Source of the DNA: an uncultured Eubacteriales bacterium
GTDB taxonomy: Bacteria > Bacillota > Clostridia > TANB77 > CAG-508
DNA: 39,961 nucleotides
Direction: 5' to 3'
NCBI GenBank assembly: GCA_902787685.1
Contig: CADAHH010000008.1
Coordinates: forward strand, 1-39,961
Below the pieces are notes generated by a model. The model was not told where the DNA came from. It worked only from the letters and a program-made list of their open reading frames with translations, and searched no databases. The position numbers were made by a program, and so were the translations under genes. Below, one piece after another: positions 16,367 through 25,292 of the stretch (its first letter is position 1; the number at the start of each line of letters is the position of its first letter).

Positions 16367-16463
16367 AAAGTGTAGTTGAAAACAATTGTTTATAAATATG
16401 CTATATAAATAAAAAAAGTACTAATAGTTATAATAAAATATGTTAGATTAGAGGTAGTAAAAA

Positions 16464-17990
16464 GTGTTTAATTATTTAATGATTTATGCAGTTGAGCTAA
16501 TATGTATAGCACTTATATGGATTATAGGTACAATTATATTTTTAACAAAACATAAAAAAGGTATTGCAAAGTTTTTGGGAATTAGTTTTGCTGTCTTTTT
16601 GATAGTATTTATAGTTTCATTTATATTTGAAAAACCACAAATGGATTTGAAAGAAATTGAAAACATAGAAGTTAAAACACAAGTAAATATCAAAAAGCCG
16701 AAAACCCATTATCATTTTCAAGATGTAACAGATAAGGTGAGAATTAATAACAACATCGATTTAAACACAATTGGAGAATATAAAGTAGAATTTGTTTTAG
16801 ATACATTTTTAGGAAAATACTCTGTTGAGGATAAAGTAAAAGTAGAAGATACTATTCCACCAGAAATAAAATTAGAAGGAGAAGAAGAATATAAACAATC
16901 ATATTCTAAAGAATTCCAAGAGCCAGGATATACTGCTATAGATGCATACGAAGGGGAAATCAAAGATAAAATAGAAATTATAAAAGAAGAAATAAATGAA
17001 AATCAATACAACATAAAGTATATAGTACAAGATTTATCAGGAAATAAAACAGAGAAAATAAGACATGTTATAATTGTTGATGATGTACCTCCAAAAATAA
17101 CATTAAATGGAAGTTCTCATATTTATATAAAACAAAATGAGAATTATAATGAAAGTGGTGCAAAAGCAATAGATGAAAAAGATGGAGATTTAACTGAAAA
17201 AATAGAAATTATTGGTGAGGTTAATTCTTCAAAAATAGGAGAGTACACAATAACTTATAAAGTATCAGATACAAAAGGAAATGAAGCGATTGCTACAAGA
17301 AGAGTTACTGTCTCAAGTGCTGAAACAATTATTGCACAAAATGGAGAAAATGGGGAAAAGGGTGTTATTTATTTAACATTTGATGATGGTCCTACCACTT
17401 CCTCTACACCAAGAATACTAGATATTTTAAAAGAAAAAAATGTAAAAGCAACATTTTTTATATTAAATTATGATCAAGAAGGAGAGAGGTTAGTAAAAAG
17501 AGAATATGCAGAAGGCCATACAGTTGCAATTCACGGATATTCCCATAAGTATGATCAAATATATCAATCTGTAGATTCATATATGAATAATCTTACAAAA
17601 TTACAAGATAAAATACAACAAAGCATAGGCTATAAAGCAACAATAACAAGATTTCCCGGAGGTAGCTCTAATACTGTTAGTAGAAAGTATTGTCCAGGAA
17701 TTATGACTACACTTTCCAAAGAAGTTGTAAACAGAGGATTTACATATTTTGATTGGAATGTAAACTCTGGCGATGCAGATACTGCAAAAACATCAGATGC
17801 AGTATATAATAATGTTGTTAAAGGTTTGAGTAAATCAAGAGCAAATGTAGTTTTAATGCATGACTTTAGTAACAACACAAAAACAATTAATGCTTTAGCA
17901 AACATCATTGACTATGGGTATGCTAATGGATATGTTTTTAAACCAATTACAAAAGATACACAAATGGTAACACATAAGCCGAATAATTAA
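16464..17990 (+). CDS. Membrane-anchored NodB-type polysaccharide deacetylase with two Ig-like DUF5011 domains
   Basis: This probable peptidoglycan or polysaccharide N-deacetylase acts outside the cell. Two hydrophobic N-terminal segments (residues ~5-25 and 33-53) anchor it. Two DUF5011-type Ig-like domains follow at about 125-290, for example ITLNGSSHIYIKQNENYNESG and GEYTITYKVSDTKGNEA. The NodB domain covers ~295-500 with metal-binding motifs YLTFDDGPT (Asp-Asp) and HTVAIHGYSH (His-x3-His), then TRFPGGSSN, DWNVNSGDA and VVLMHD. The GTG start has AGAGGTAG upstream. It is followed by a bidirectional terminator and faces a convergent gene. Confidence 0.9.
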   Translation: MFNYLMIYAVELICIALIWIIGTIIFLTKHKKGIAKFLGISFAVFLIVFIVSFIFEKPQMDLKEIENIEVKTQVNIKKPKTHYHFQDVTDKVRINNNIDLNTIGEYKVEFVLDTFLGKYSVEDKVKVEDTIPPEIKLEGEEEYKQSYSKEFQEPGYTAIDAYEGEIKDKIEIIKEEINENQYNIKYIVQDLSGNKTEKIRHVIIVDDVPPKITLNGSSHIYIKQNENYNESGAKAIDEKDGDLTEKIEIIGEVNSSKIGEYTITYKVSDTKGNEAIATRRVTVSSAETIIAQNGENGEKGVIYLTFDDGPTTSSTPRILDILKEKNVKATFFILNYDQEGERLVKREYAEGHTVAIHGYSHKYDQIYQSVDSYMNNLTKLQDKIQQSIGYKATITRFPGGSSNTVSRKYCPGIMTTLSKEVVNRGFTYFDWNVNSGDADTAKTSDAVYNNVVKGLSKSRANVVLMHDFSNNTKTINALANIIDYGYANGYVFKPITKDTQMVTHKPNN

Positions 17991-18014
17991 AAACCGAAAC
18001 TTAAGTTTCGGTTT
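17991..18014. terminator. Bidirectional terminator between convergent genes
   Basis: AAACCGAAACTT and its perfect complement form a 24-bp palindrome with A- and T-tracts at its two ends. It serves the deacetylase gene on the plus strand and the coiled-coil gene on the minus strand. Confidence 0.9.
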
Positions 18015-18021
18015 TTTATTA

Positions 18022-20871
18022 TCATCTAGCTTCATAATTATCAAATGTAATATTTAGTCCTAAGTTACTAGAAGCAAAATCTTTAATTGAGTTTTCCATA
18101 ATTAAAGATTTTATAGAGTCATAATCTACCCAACATTTCCAATTTTGAGGATTTTCATAATCATCGCTTCCTCGTACACCAACAAGAGCCATGATCTTTT
18201 TACCAGGATGGGAAGCTTCAATGGCATCTCTTGACATATGTCTAGTTTCAGGGATGTATTTTCCATTTTCATCAAGTGCTGCAAAAGCACAAATTTGTAC
18301 ATCTACATCATCTTTAAATACCCCTGGACCTATAGTTTTTTCACTATTCTCCCAATGTGGCATACCTTTGGGTAGTGTAATCTGTGTACCAATGTCATAT
18401 TCGGCAGGAATAGGTGATTGTTGTGAAGGTACTTTTATTTCATCTTTAAATTTATCTTGCTGTTTTTTTGCTTCTTCCTCTGATTTTTTTGTTTCTTCCT
18501 TCGCTTTTCTTGCTTCTTCATCTGCTTTTCGAGCTACCTTTTTTGCTTCTTTTTTTGCTTCTTTTTCAGCTTTTTCCTTATAGAAATTTGCTGCATTTGT
18601 AGCTCTTTTTTCTAATTTTTTCGAATCTTTATAATTATTCTCGGCTTTTTCAGCATCTTTATCATAATTTTTTGCCAAATCATAATTGCCTTCACCTCGT
18701 GCTTGTTCAGCCTGAGTTTTATAATCTTCAGCTTCTCTTTTAAAGTTTTCTGCTTCTTCATGATATTGCTTTGCAAGATCACCATATTCTTGAGATGCTT
18801 GAAGATAGAACTCTGGAGACCCTTGCGGTGGTGGGGTAGGAGTAGAAGTAGGAGTAAGAATAGGAGGAATAGGAGTTGGAGTAGGAGAGGAAGATAAATC
18901 TTTGTCTTCACTAGCTGTAGGAACAGAAGAATCATTAACAGTAGTTTCCGAAATTATTTGTTCTGAATCAGCTTCAATTTGTGAAGGACTGATGTGTTCT
19001 GCGCCAGAATCAGAGTGAGTAGGATTCTCATCATTATTGTCTATTTCCCTTTCTTGAGCGTTTGATGCTGGAAGAGTATAAGTTGTAGATTGATTCCTAT
19101 TGTTAATTACACCAAAAAATGTCAATAGTCCTACAAGCGGTAAAACTAAAGCAGTAAATGTTCTTCTCAAAAAAGAAGGTTTAGTTGCAGGAGGTGGATT
19201 CATTTCGTCTATAGTATCTTCAGAATTATCAAGTTTTTCTTCAACTATAGGAGGTTCTGTATTATCATATTCTCCTTCAACTATATGAGGATCAGAAACT
19301 ATATGTGTTTTATCATCTGCTATTGGAGATTCTACTCTCGTAGCTTGTGGGGAAGAATATGTCACATTTTTACTATGTTTTAAGATGTTCTTGAATGCGT
19401 TTTTAGCTTTAGTTGTATTAAACTTTAATTCGTAATTTTCTGTTTTCGAATCTTCTGGAATAGCAAAACTATATTTTTTTAATATATGCTCTTTTGAAGA
19501 TTTGTGTTGTTTAGATTTAGGTTGTATAGGTGACGATTCTTTATGTATAACAGGTTGTTCGATAGGTTCGACAGGCTTAACAGGCTCATCAAGTTTATTT
19601 TCATCTTCTTGTTGTTCTAAAAGGTTGTCATTAGATTGGATTAGATCAACAATAGGTGACTCATCACCATGTTCATGCAAATTATAAAAATCATCTTCAT
19701 CATTTTCATACTCATCATTTTGAAAAATTCTAGCCGAAGGATCTTTATCCAAATCTTTTAAAGTAGCAGGATCATCTAAATCATCTAAATCATCTAAATC
19801 ATCTAATTCATGCGAATCATCGGGATCATCATGTTCATCCAAATCATCTGAGTTGCTCAAATCATCCAAATCATTATCAGGTGTATTATCTTTCGTGTTC
19901 TCATCTTCAGGTTCAATTATTTCTTCAGGTTCTTGGTCAGAAGTTATATTGGAATCAGCTTTTTGTTCTGACAGTTCTTCTAATGGTGTTTTAAGAGCAG
20001 GATCAATTTGATTAATTTCTTTTAAAACTTCAGATAAAACACTGCTTAAATCAAAATTGTGTGTTGTGGGAGTATTCTTTCTTCCTCTGGACTTTTTTGA
20101 GGATTGTTTAATATTTGGATTTTTTAATGCTGACTTAAGAGCATCAAGCTGATCCCATTCTTGTTCAATTAATTTAAGATCAATTGCATTATTTTTGGAT
20201 TGTAAAGAAAGAATATCTTCTTTTCTTTTTAAAAGATTTGTCATTTGTTTATTGGCTTCAGCTATTTTTTTATCTAAATCTTGTTGAGCTCGAGAAAACA
20301 TTTCAGAATCTGGGTCAATACTCATATTTTGTTTTTGAATTACTAAAGCATGTATTGAACTTTGAAGAGTATCTATTTCAGCTTCTATTTGGTTTAAACT
20401 TTGAATTTTAGATGCATCTCTTTTAAAGTCATTAAATTCTTTTGTTAATTTAGCTTGCTCTTGATTTATTAAATTAGTAATGTTTATATATAATTCATAA
20501 TAATGATTAATGAGATTACCTTCAGAATATTCATCAGAATTTAAAAATTCTTTGATTTCTTTTTCTTGGGCAATAGCAGTATTTAAAGAGTTACGAATCG
20601 TTTCTATATCTTTTTGTATAGCAGAAAGATCATATTCTTGGTTTAAACTGTCTAATTTTTGTTGCTTTTTTATAGGATTAATGTTACTACTGTTTATTTT
20701 AGACAATTTACGGTTATATTGATCTTTTTTTCTTTCTAATTTCCTTCTCTGAGAATTAAGATTAGCAATCTCTGCAACAGTATCACTAAGTAGAGATTGT
20801 TGTGCTAAAAAATCATTATATTTTTTATAAATAAGGGATGTTTTTTCTTTTAAATCTTTTAAATCAATCAT
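18022..20871 (-). CDS. Large coiled-coil single-span membrane protein, paralogue of 21073-23382
   Basis: I do not recognise a named family. The 949-aa protein starts MIDLKDLKEKTSLIYKKYND, then ~250 residues of heptad-rich coiled coil (TLQSSIHALVIQKQNM, SRAQQDLDKKIAEANKQM). An acidic Asp/Leu-rich low-complexity stretch (LDDLDDLDDL) lies near 340-370. One membrane span (TALVLPLVGLLTFFGVI, ~573-590) is preceded by RR, so the N-terminus is probably cytoplasmic. A Pro/Thr-rich spacer lies near 660-690, a Lys/Glu/Ala coiled coil at ~690-810, and a small folded end near 845-949 with QICAFAALDENGKYIPE and KIMALVGVRG. It thus links a cytoplasmic rod to an outside domain. The N-terminal third is nearly identical in DNA to that of the neighbouring paralogue. 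A structural or envelope-linked role is a guess. Confidence 0.75.
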   Translation of the reverse strand: MIDLKDLKEKTSLIYKKYNDFLAQQSLLSDTVAEIANLNSQRRKLERKKDQYNRKLSKINSSNINPIKKQQKLDSLNQEYDLSAIQKDIETIRNSLNTAIAQEKEIKEFLNSDEYSEGNLINHYYELYINITNLINQEQAKLTKEFNDFKRDASKIQSLNQIEAEIDTLQSSIHALVIQKQNMSIDPDSEMFSRAQQDLDKKIAEANKQMTNLLKRKEDILSLQSKNNAIDLKLIEQEWDQLDALKSALKNPNIKQSSKKSRGRKNTPTTHNFDLSSVLSEVLKEINQIDPALKTPLEELSEQKADSNITSDQEPEEIIEPEDENTKDNTPDNDLDDLSNSDDLDEHDDPDDSHELDDLDDLDDLDDPATLKDLDKDPSARIFQNDEYENDEDDFYNLHEHGDESPIVDLIQSNDNLLEQQEDENKLDEPVKPVEPIEQPVIHKESSPIQPKSKQHKSSKEHILKKYSFAIPEDSKTENYELKFNTTKAKNAFKNILKHSKNVTYSSPQATRVESPIADDKTHIVSDPHIVEGEYDNTEPPIVEEKLDNSEDTIDEMNPPPATKPSFLRRTFTALVLPLVGLLTFFGVINNRNQSTTYTLPASNAQEREIDNNDENPTHSDSGAEHISPSQIEADSEQIISETTVNDSSVPTASEDKDLSSSPTPTPIPPILTPTSTPTPPPQGSPEFYLQASQEYGDLAKQYHEEAENFKREAEDYKTQAEQARGEGNYDLAKNYDKDAEKAENNYKDSKKLEKRATNAANFYKEKAEKEAKKEAKKVARKADEEARKAKEETKKSEEEAKKQQDKFKDEIKVPSQQSPIPAEYDIGTQITLPKGMPHWENSEKTIGPGVFKDDVDVQICAFAALDENGKYIPETRHMSRDAIEASHPGKKIMALVGVRGSDDYENPQNWKCWVDYDSIKSLIMENSIKDFASSNLGLNITFDNYEAR

Positions 20872-20953
20872 AATTATTGATATTCCTTCTATATTTATTC
20901 TTATTTTTATTGGTATATTATAATTTAAGTCATTTGAATTTGTTTAAATAAAG

Positions 20954-21002
20954 CTCTCTCCATTGTGAATTATCATATAGAATAAAAATACAGAGGAGAG
21001 AG
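20954..21002 (-). terminator. Possible terminator after the 769-aa gene
   Basis: On the minus strand CTCTCTCC and GGAGAGAG pair around a ~33-nt loop and are followed by CTTTATTT. The loop is long and the T-run poor, so confidence is modest. The 201-bp gap 20872-21072 holds nothing else clear. Confidence 0.4.
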
Positions 21003-21072
21003 ATATATAATAAAAAGGTTGAGTAGAATAGACCTATAATACAATAATAATGTTGTTAGAGTGAATGATCTA

Positions 21073-23382
21073 TTATTTTTGATCTCTTGGATCAGTTGAA
21101 TTTCTTGAATCTCTTGAAGCATTTGAATTATTATTTTCAAAAAACTCACGTGAAAGCGAAGGAGTTTTTTCATGCATACCAGCTGTCATTTTCTTACGTT
21201 GAGCAGCTTTAGTAGGATATTTATCGCTATCATCATATTCATCATCATATTCATCATATTCATCATCATATTCATCACCGGCACCTAGTTGAGGAGTGTC
21301 TTTCATTGTTATTACACGTAAAAAGGATGAGAAGCCATTATGAATTGCATTCCCAATTTTATGCCAAAAGCGAGTTTTTTTGTCTTCTTCAAGGTCTTCT
21401 TCAAAATCAGCATCTTCAATTCCTTCTTCATCATGTTCATCATCATCAAGTTCATCATCAAGTTCATCATCATGTTCTTCATCATCATGTTCTTCATCAT
21501 CAAGTTCTTCATCATCAAGTTCTTCATCATCATGTTCATCATCATCATGTTCATCATCATCATGTTCATCATCATCATGTTCATCATCATCATGTTCATC
21601 ATCATCATGTTCATCATCATCAAGTTCATCATCATGTTCATCATAATCAGGGGGGGTTCCGAATAAATAAGAAAATTCTGGATCATTATAAATATCATAA
21701 TAAGCATCTTTTTGTTCTTCATCATCATCAAGTTCATTTTCATAAGGATCTTTTTCTTCATCAAGTTTTTCATGAGGTTCATCTTCATCAGGTTCTCCAT
21801 AATCAGGTTCTCCATAATCAGGTTCTCCATAATCAAGTTCATTTTCATAAGGATCTTTTTCTTCATCAAGTTTTTCATGAGGTTCATCTTCATCAGGTTC
21901 TCCATAAGCAGAATTGAATAAAAAACTAAAATCTGGCTCATAAGTTTTATGGACATCACTAACACTTTTATCTTTAGGTGTAGTAGGCATTTTAAATGGT
22001 GGAGCCTCAACTGAAATATCTGGATTATAGGTTGAATCCATGTACTTTTTAATATCAGAAATATGATGTTGAAGATCAGCAAAGCTAGGAACAGCTTCTT
22101 CTTCAGCCTTTATTTTAGCAGCTTCTTCTTCAGCCTTTATTCTAGCAGCTTCTTCCTCAGCTTCAGCCCTCTTTCTAGCAGCTTCTTCTTCAGCCTTTAT
22201 TTTAGCAGCTTCTTCTTCAGCCTTTATTCTAGCAGCTTCTTCTTCAGCTATTTTTTTGGCTTCTTCTTCCTCAGCTTCATATGTACTATAAAGTTCTTCG
22301 TCTTGTTTCCACAATTCTTCAAGTGTAGGAGATGGGGTTGATTTTGTAAACTGATAAGAATCAAAATCATCTAAAAAAGTTTCTTCTTCCTCAGCCTTTA
22401 TTCTAGCTTCTTCCTCAGCGTTTTTTCTAGCTTCTTCCTCAGCTTTTTTTCTAGCTTCTTCCTCAGCATTTTTTCTAGCGGCTATTTCTTCAGCTTTTTT
22501 TGCTTCTTCTGCTACTTGTTCTGCTAGTTCTTCTGAGGATGTTTTTATACTAGGATCAATTTGATTAATTTCTTCTAATATTTCATCTAAAACTTTGCCT
22601 AATTCAAATTGATTTGGATTATTTCTTTTTCTTCCTTTAGATTTTGTTTTGGATGATTTAATATTTGGATTTTTTAATGTTGACTTAAGAGTTTCAAGTT
22701 GATCCCATTCTATTTCAATTGATTTAAGATCAATTTCATTATTTTTAGCTTGTAAAGAAAGAATGGAATCTCTTCTTTCTAAAAGTTTTGACATTTGTTC
22801 ATTGGCTTCAGCTATTTTTTTATCTAAATCTTGTTGAGCTCGAGAAAACATTTCAGAATCTAGGTCAATACCCATATTTTGTTTTTGAATTACTAAATCA
22901 TGTATTGAACTTTGAAGAGTATCTATTTCAGCTTCTATTTGGCTTAAACTTTGAATTTCAGATTTATCATTTTGATAGCTAGTAAATCTCTCACTTATAG
23001 TTCTTTGCTCTTGGTCTATTATTTGAATAAAACTTGAATACAATTCTGCATATTCATCATTTAGGGTTTTTTCAGAGGTGTCAAGGACTCTTTTTTTAGC
23101 AAGATTTGTTTCTATAGATTTCTCTATATTTTCAATTTCAGTTGTAACATCTGAAATATTATATTGTGCATCTAAAGCAGTTTTTTCTTGGTCTCTTGTA
23201 ACAGGATTTCTACTAATTCGAGATAAATCTTGATTATAATCTGTTCTAGTTTGTCTTAATTTGTCTAGTCTTGATTTTGAATCTTGAATAGATGATTCAA
23301 GATTAGCTCTTTCAGTTAAAATTTCATTATATTGTTTTTGAAGAGAACTAACACGTTCTTTTAAATCTTTTAAATCAATCAT
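21073..23382 (-). CDS. Large acidic coiled-coil repeat protein, paralogue of 18022-20871
   Basis: I do not recognise a named family. This 769-aa protein shares its N-terminal ~270 residues with the 949-aa neighbour, including MIDLKDLKE and TLQSSIHDLVIQKQNM. Three low-complexity blocks follow. An Ala/Glu/Lys block (EEEARKKAEEEARK, AARIKAEEEAAKIK) at ~290-430 is likely a single charged helix. A duplicated 35-residue acidic unit (EPDEDEPHEKLDEEKDPYE) lies near 490-550. A DDDEH pentapeptide tract lies near 580-650. An amphipathic stretch (FWHKIGNAIHNGFSSFLRVI, ~680-700) sits where the paralogue has its membrane span. There is no signal peptide. AGGAGG precedes the ATG. It is divergent from the CapA gene across a 257-bp spacer. 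Confidence 0.72.
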   Translation of the reverse strand: MIDLKDLKERVSSLQKQYNEILTERANLESSIQDSKSRLDKLRQTRTDYNQDLSRISRNPVTRDQEKTALDAQYNISDVTTEIENIEKSIETNLAKKRVLDTSEKTLNDEYAELYSSFIQIIDQEQRTISERFTSYQNDKSEIQSLSQIEAEIDTLQSSIHDLVIQKQNMGIDLDSEMFSRAQQDLDKKIAEANEQMSKLLERRDSILSLQAKNNEIDLKSIEIEWDQLETLKSTLKNPNIKSSKTKSKGRKRNNPNQFELGKVLDEILEEINQIDPSIKTSSEELAEQVAEEAKKAEEIAARKNAEEEARKKAEEEARKNAEEEARIKAEEEETFLDDFDSYQFTKSTPSPTLEELWKQDEELYSTYEAEEEEAKKIAEEEAARIKAEEEAAKIKAEEEAARKRAEAEEEAARIKAEEEAAKIKAEEEAVPSFADLQHHISDIKKYMDSTYNPDISVEAPPFKMPTTPKDKSVSDVHKTYEPDFSFLFNSAYGEPDEDEPHEKLDEEKDPYENELDYGEPDYGEPDYGEPDEDEPHEKLDEEKDPYENELDDDEEQKDAYYDIYNDPEFSYLFGTPPDYDEHDDELDDDEHDDDEHDDDEHDDDEHDDDEHDDDEHDDEELDDEELDDEEHDDEEHDDELDDELDDDEHDEEGIEDADFEEDLEEDKKTRFWHKIGNAIHNGFSSFLRVITMKDTPQLGAGDEYDDEYDEYDDEYDDSDKYPTKAAQRKKMTAGMHEKTPSLSREFFENNNSNASRDSRNSTDPRDQK
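21531..21640. repeat. 15-nt tandem repeat encoding DDDEH
   Basis: About seven near-identical copies of a 15-nt unit (GTTCATCATCATCAT on the plus strand) encode the pentapeptide DDDEH. More degenerate copies extend to about 21434. Copy-number changes preserve the frame, so the tract should vary between strains. It also produces long spurious open frames on the other strand. Confidence 0.9.
21730..21905. repeat. 105-nt-period duplication in the 769-aa gene
   Basis: About 72 identical bases begin at 21730 and again at 21835, a 105-nt (35-codon) period. The intervening segment is itself a GEPDY repeat. Lack of divergence points to a recent duplication. Confidence 0.85.
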
Positions 23383-23456
23383 ATTTTCCTCCTAAAATTA
23401 TAACATATAAATATATTATACAACAATTAGGGAAAAAAAACAACAGTTTTATGTAA

Positions 23457-23508
23457 ATTACGGTAAAATTTAATGAAAATGTAAAGAGTTTGTCACATTA
23501 CGGTAAAA
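23457..23508. promoter_or_regulatory. Paired direct repeats ATTACGGTAAAA in a divergent promoter region
   Basis: Two identical 12-nt copies, at 23457-23468 and 23497-23508, have start points 40 bp apart, about four helical turns. They lie between the minus-strand coiled-coil gene and capA, so they may bind a regulator of one or both. The rest of the spacer is AT-rich with no clear gene. Confidence 0.45.
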
Positions 23509-23639
23509 GAGCTGTAATAGTATTGTAATATTTTTATTTTGAAGCTATGTTGTGAATGAAATAAATAGTTAAAAAATAATTGCAAATAATCTAGAAAAGT
23601 GATAAAATGCAAAAAGAAAAGTATAAGGAGATTAAATTC

Positions 23640-24848
23640 ATGAATAAAGGTAAAAGAAAAATAAATTATTATAAATTAATAACTGCTTGCATAGTATTAA
23701 TTACAATTATCTTTTTTATTGGTTTTGGAATAAGCAAAATAATTAATAAAGTGTCAAAACAAGATGTTTCTGAAACAAGTAGTAATGTCGCAAAAATTCC
23801 AGAAAACATAACAATTGATTTTGTAGCGATAGGAGACGTAATGTGTCATAATACAAATTATCAAACTGCATATAATTCAACTACAAAATCATATGATTTT
23901 ACTCCAGCATTTGTAAATGTAAGAAAATATACTGAAAAAGCAGATATAGCAATTGGAAATTTAGAAACTACCCTTACAGGAAAAGAAGTTGGTTATTCAG
24001 GTTATCCAACCTTCAATTCCCCAGAAGAATTAGGGGTAGCTTTAAAAGATATAGGAGTTGATGTAGTTTCAACTGCTAATAATCACTGCATGGATAAAGG
24101 TTCAAAAGGTATAGTAAATACATTAGACAATTTAGATAGAATAGGTATTAGCCATACTGGAACAAATAGAACAAAAGAAGAACAAGACACAGTTTTGATA
24201 AGAGAAGTAAATGGAATGAAAATTGCATTTATCGCATTTACATATGGTACAAATGGTATTAATATTCCAAGTGGAAAAGAATATATGGTTAATTTAATTG
24301 ATAATGATTTTATTCTAGAACAGATAGAACTTGCAAAACAACAAAAGCCTGATTTAATATGTGCAAGTATGCACTGGGGTATTGAATATGCTCAAAAACA
24401 AAATAAGGAGCAAGAACAATTAGCAGATTTATTATTTCAAAATGGTGTTGATATAATAATTGGGAACCATGCTCATGTAATTGAACCTATGGAAAAAAGA
24501 ACAATCACTTTAGATGATGGAACTGAAAAGGACGTATTTGTTGTATATGCTTTAGGTAATTTTATTTCTGCACAAGTTAAAGAACATACAAGAAGTACAG
24601 CTATACTAGATATGAAAATAACAAAAAAAGGTGAAACAGGAAGAATATCTATTGATAGTGTGGATTATGTTCCAGTATATTGTTATGATAGAGGAAAAGG
24701 TGTTCAAAATAGATATATTTTATTAGATGTTAGACAAGAAATGCAAGACTTTGAAGATGGTAAAGGCAATATTAGCCAAAATTTATATAATACATTAAAA
24801 TTAGAATTACAAAACACTGAAAAAGTATTAGGAGAACCAATCAAATAA
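23640..24848 (+). CDS. CapA-family (poly-gamma-glutamate capsule type) metallophosphatase-like protein
   Basis: The 402-aa protein has one N-terminal membrane span (LITACIVLITIIFFIGFGI) and an extracellular PGA_cap domain of the calcineurin-like fold. Motifs are FVAIGDVMCH (Asp), IAIGNLETTLTG (Asn/Glu), STANNHCMDKG (Asn-His), ICASMHWGIEY (His) and IIGNHAHVIEPME (His-x-His). Members are linked to capsule or wall polymer assembly, but true substrates are mostly unknown. No CapB or CapC partner is in this window, so gamma-polyglutamate synthesis is not supported. The ATG at 23640 has AAGGAG 9 nt upstream and is preferred over 23607. Confidence 0.88.
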   Translation: MNKGKRKINYYKLITACIVLITIIFFIGFGISKIINKVSKQDVSETSSNVAKIPENITIDFVAIGDVMCHNTNYQTAYNSTTKSYDFTPAFVNVRKYTEKADIAIGNLETTLTGKEVGYSGYPTFNSPEELGVALKDIGVDVVSTANNHCMDKGSKGIVNTLDNLDRIGISHTGTNRTKEEQDTVLIREVNGMKIAFIAFTYGTNGINIPSGKEYMVNLIDNDFILEQIELAKQQKPDLICASMHWGIEYAQKQNKEQEQLADLLFQNGVDIIIGNHAHVIEPMEKRTITLDDGTEKDVFVVYALGNFISAQVKEHTRSTAILDMKITKKGETGRISIDSVDYVPVYCYDRGKGVQNRYILLDVRQEMQDFEDGKGNISQNLYNTLKLELQNTEKVLGEPIK

Positions 24849-24882
24849 ATTATATACAGTTATTAAAATATAAGGGATAAAA

Positions 24883-25170
24883 ATGAAGAAAATAAAAGAA
24901 AAAATAATTAGCTTTTTTAAATGGATTAAAGATGAATGTAAAGATTATAGAACATTTTTGATTTTTTTATGTGTAATGTTTATTGTTCATACTCCAATTT
25001 GGGGTGGAATTGTACTATACAGAATATTTAAATTAAAATGGGGATTAGCAATGGCAACTACAATGTCTCTTTTTTGGATAGGACCTTTTACACCGTTTTT
25101 CCCAATATGTATAGGATTAACATTTGCAATTAAAAGAATAATGAGAAAGAAAACAGAAAACAAACAATAA
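24883..25170 (+). CDS. Small two-span membrane protein of unknown function
   Basis: The 95-aa protein has a basic, amphipathic N-terminus (MKKIKEKIISFFKWIKDECK) and two hydrophobic segments (TFLIFLCVMFIVHTPIWGGIV and ATTMSLFWIGPFTPFFPICI), then a basic tail (KRIMRKKTENK). No family is recognised. AAGGGA lies upstream of the ATG, 34 bp after capA, so it is probably co-transcribed with capA. Confidence 0.7.
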   Translation: MKKIKEKIISFFKWIKDECKDYRTFLIFLCVMFIVHTPIWGGIVLYRIFKLKWGLAMATTMSLFWIGPFTPFFPICIGLTFAIKRIMRKKTENKQ

Positions 25171-25228
25171 ATAGTGAAAAAGCTGTGTTTTAAAAATCAT
25201 CAAGTATACTGTATAGAGGAATTATTAG

Positions 25229-25257
25229 TTGATAATTAATCTAGAATATGATATAAT
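25229..25257 (+). promoter_or_regulatory. Promoter of the ABC-type ATPase gene
   Basis: TTGATA at 25229-25234, a 17-nt spacer and TATAAT at 25252-25257, ending about 35 nt before the start codon. Confidence 0.7.
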
Positions 25258-25292
25258 AATAATGTTAATATTTTATGTAAAAAGGAGAAAAA

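Noticed and set aside
21306..22082. Long open frames of His/Val, Ser or Ile/Met repeats opposite or shifted within the 769-aa gene
   Set aside because: They are produced by the 15-nt repeat, which is open in several frames. The minus-strand frame alone has a normal start, ribosome-binding site and homology to its paralogue.
23607..24848. A capsular poly-gamma-glutamate operon
   Set aside because: Only a CapA-like gene is present; no CapB ligase or CapC is adjacent.
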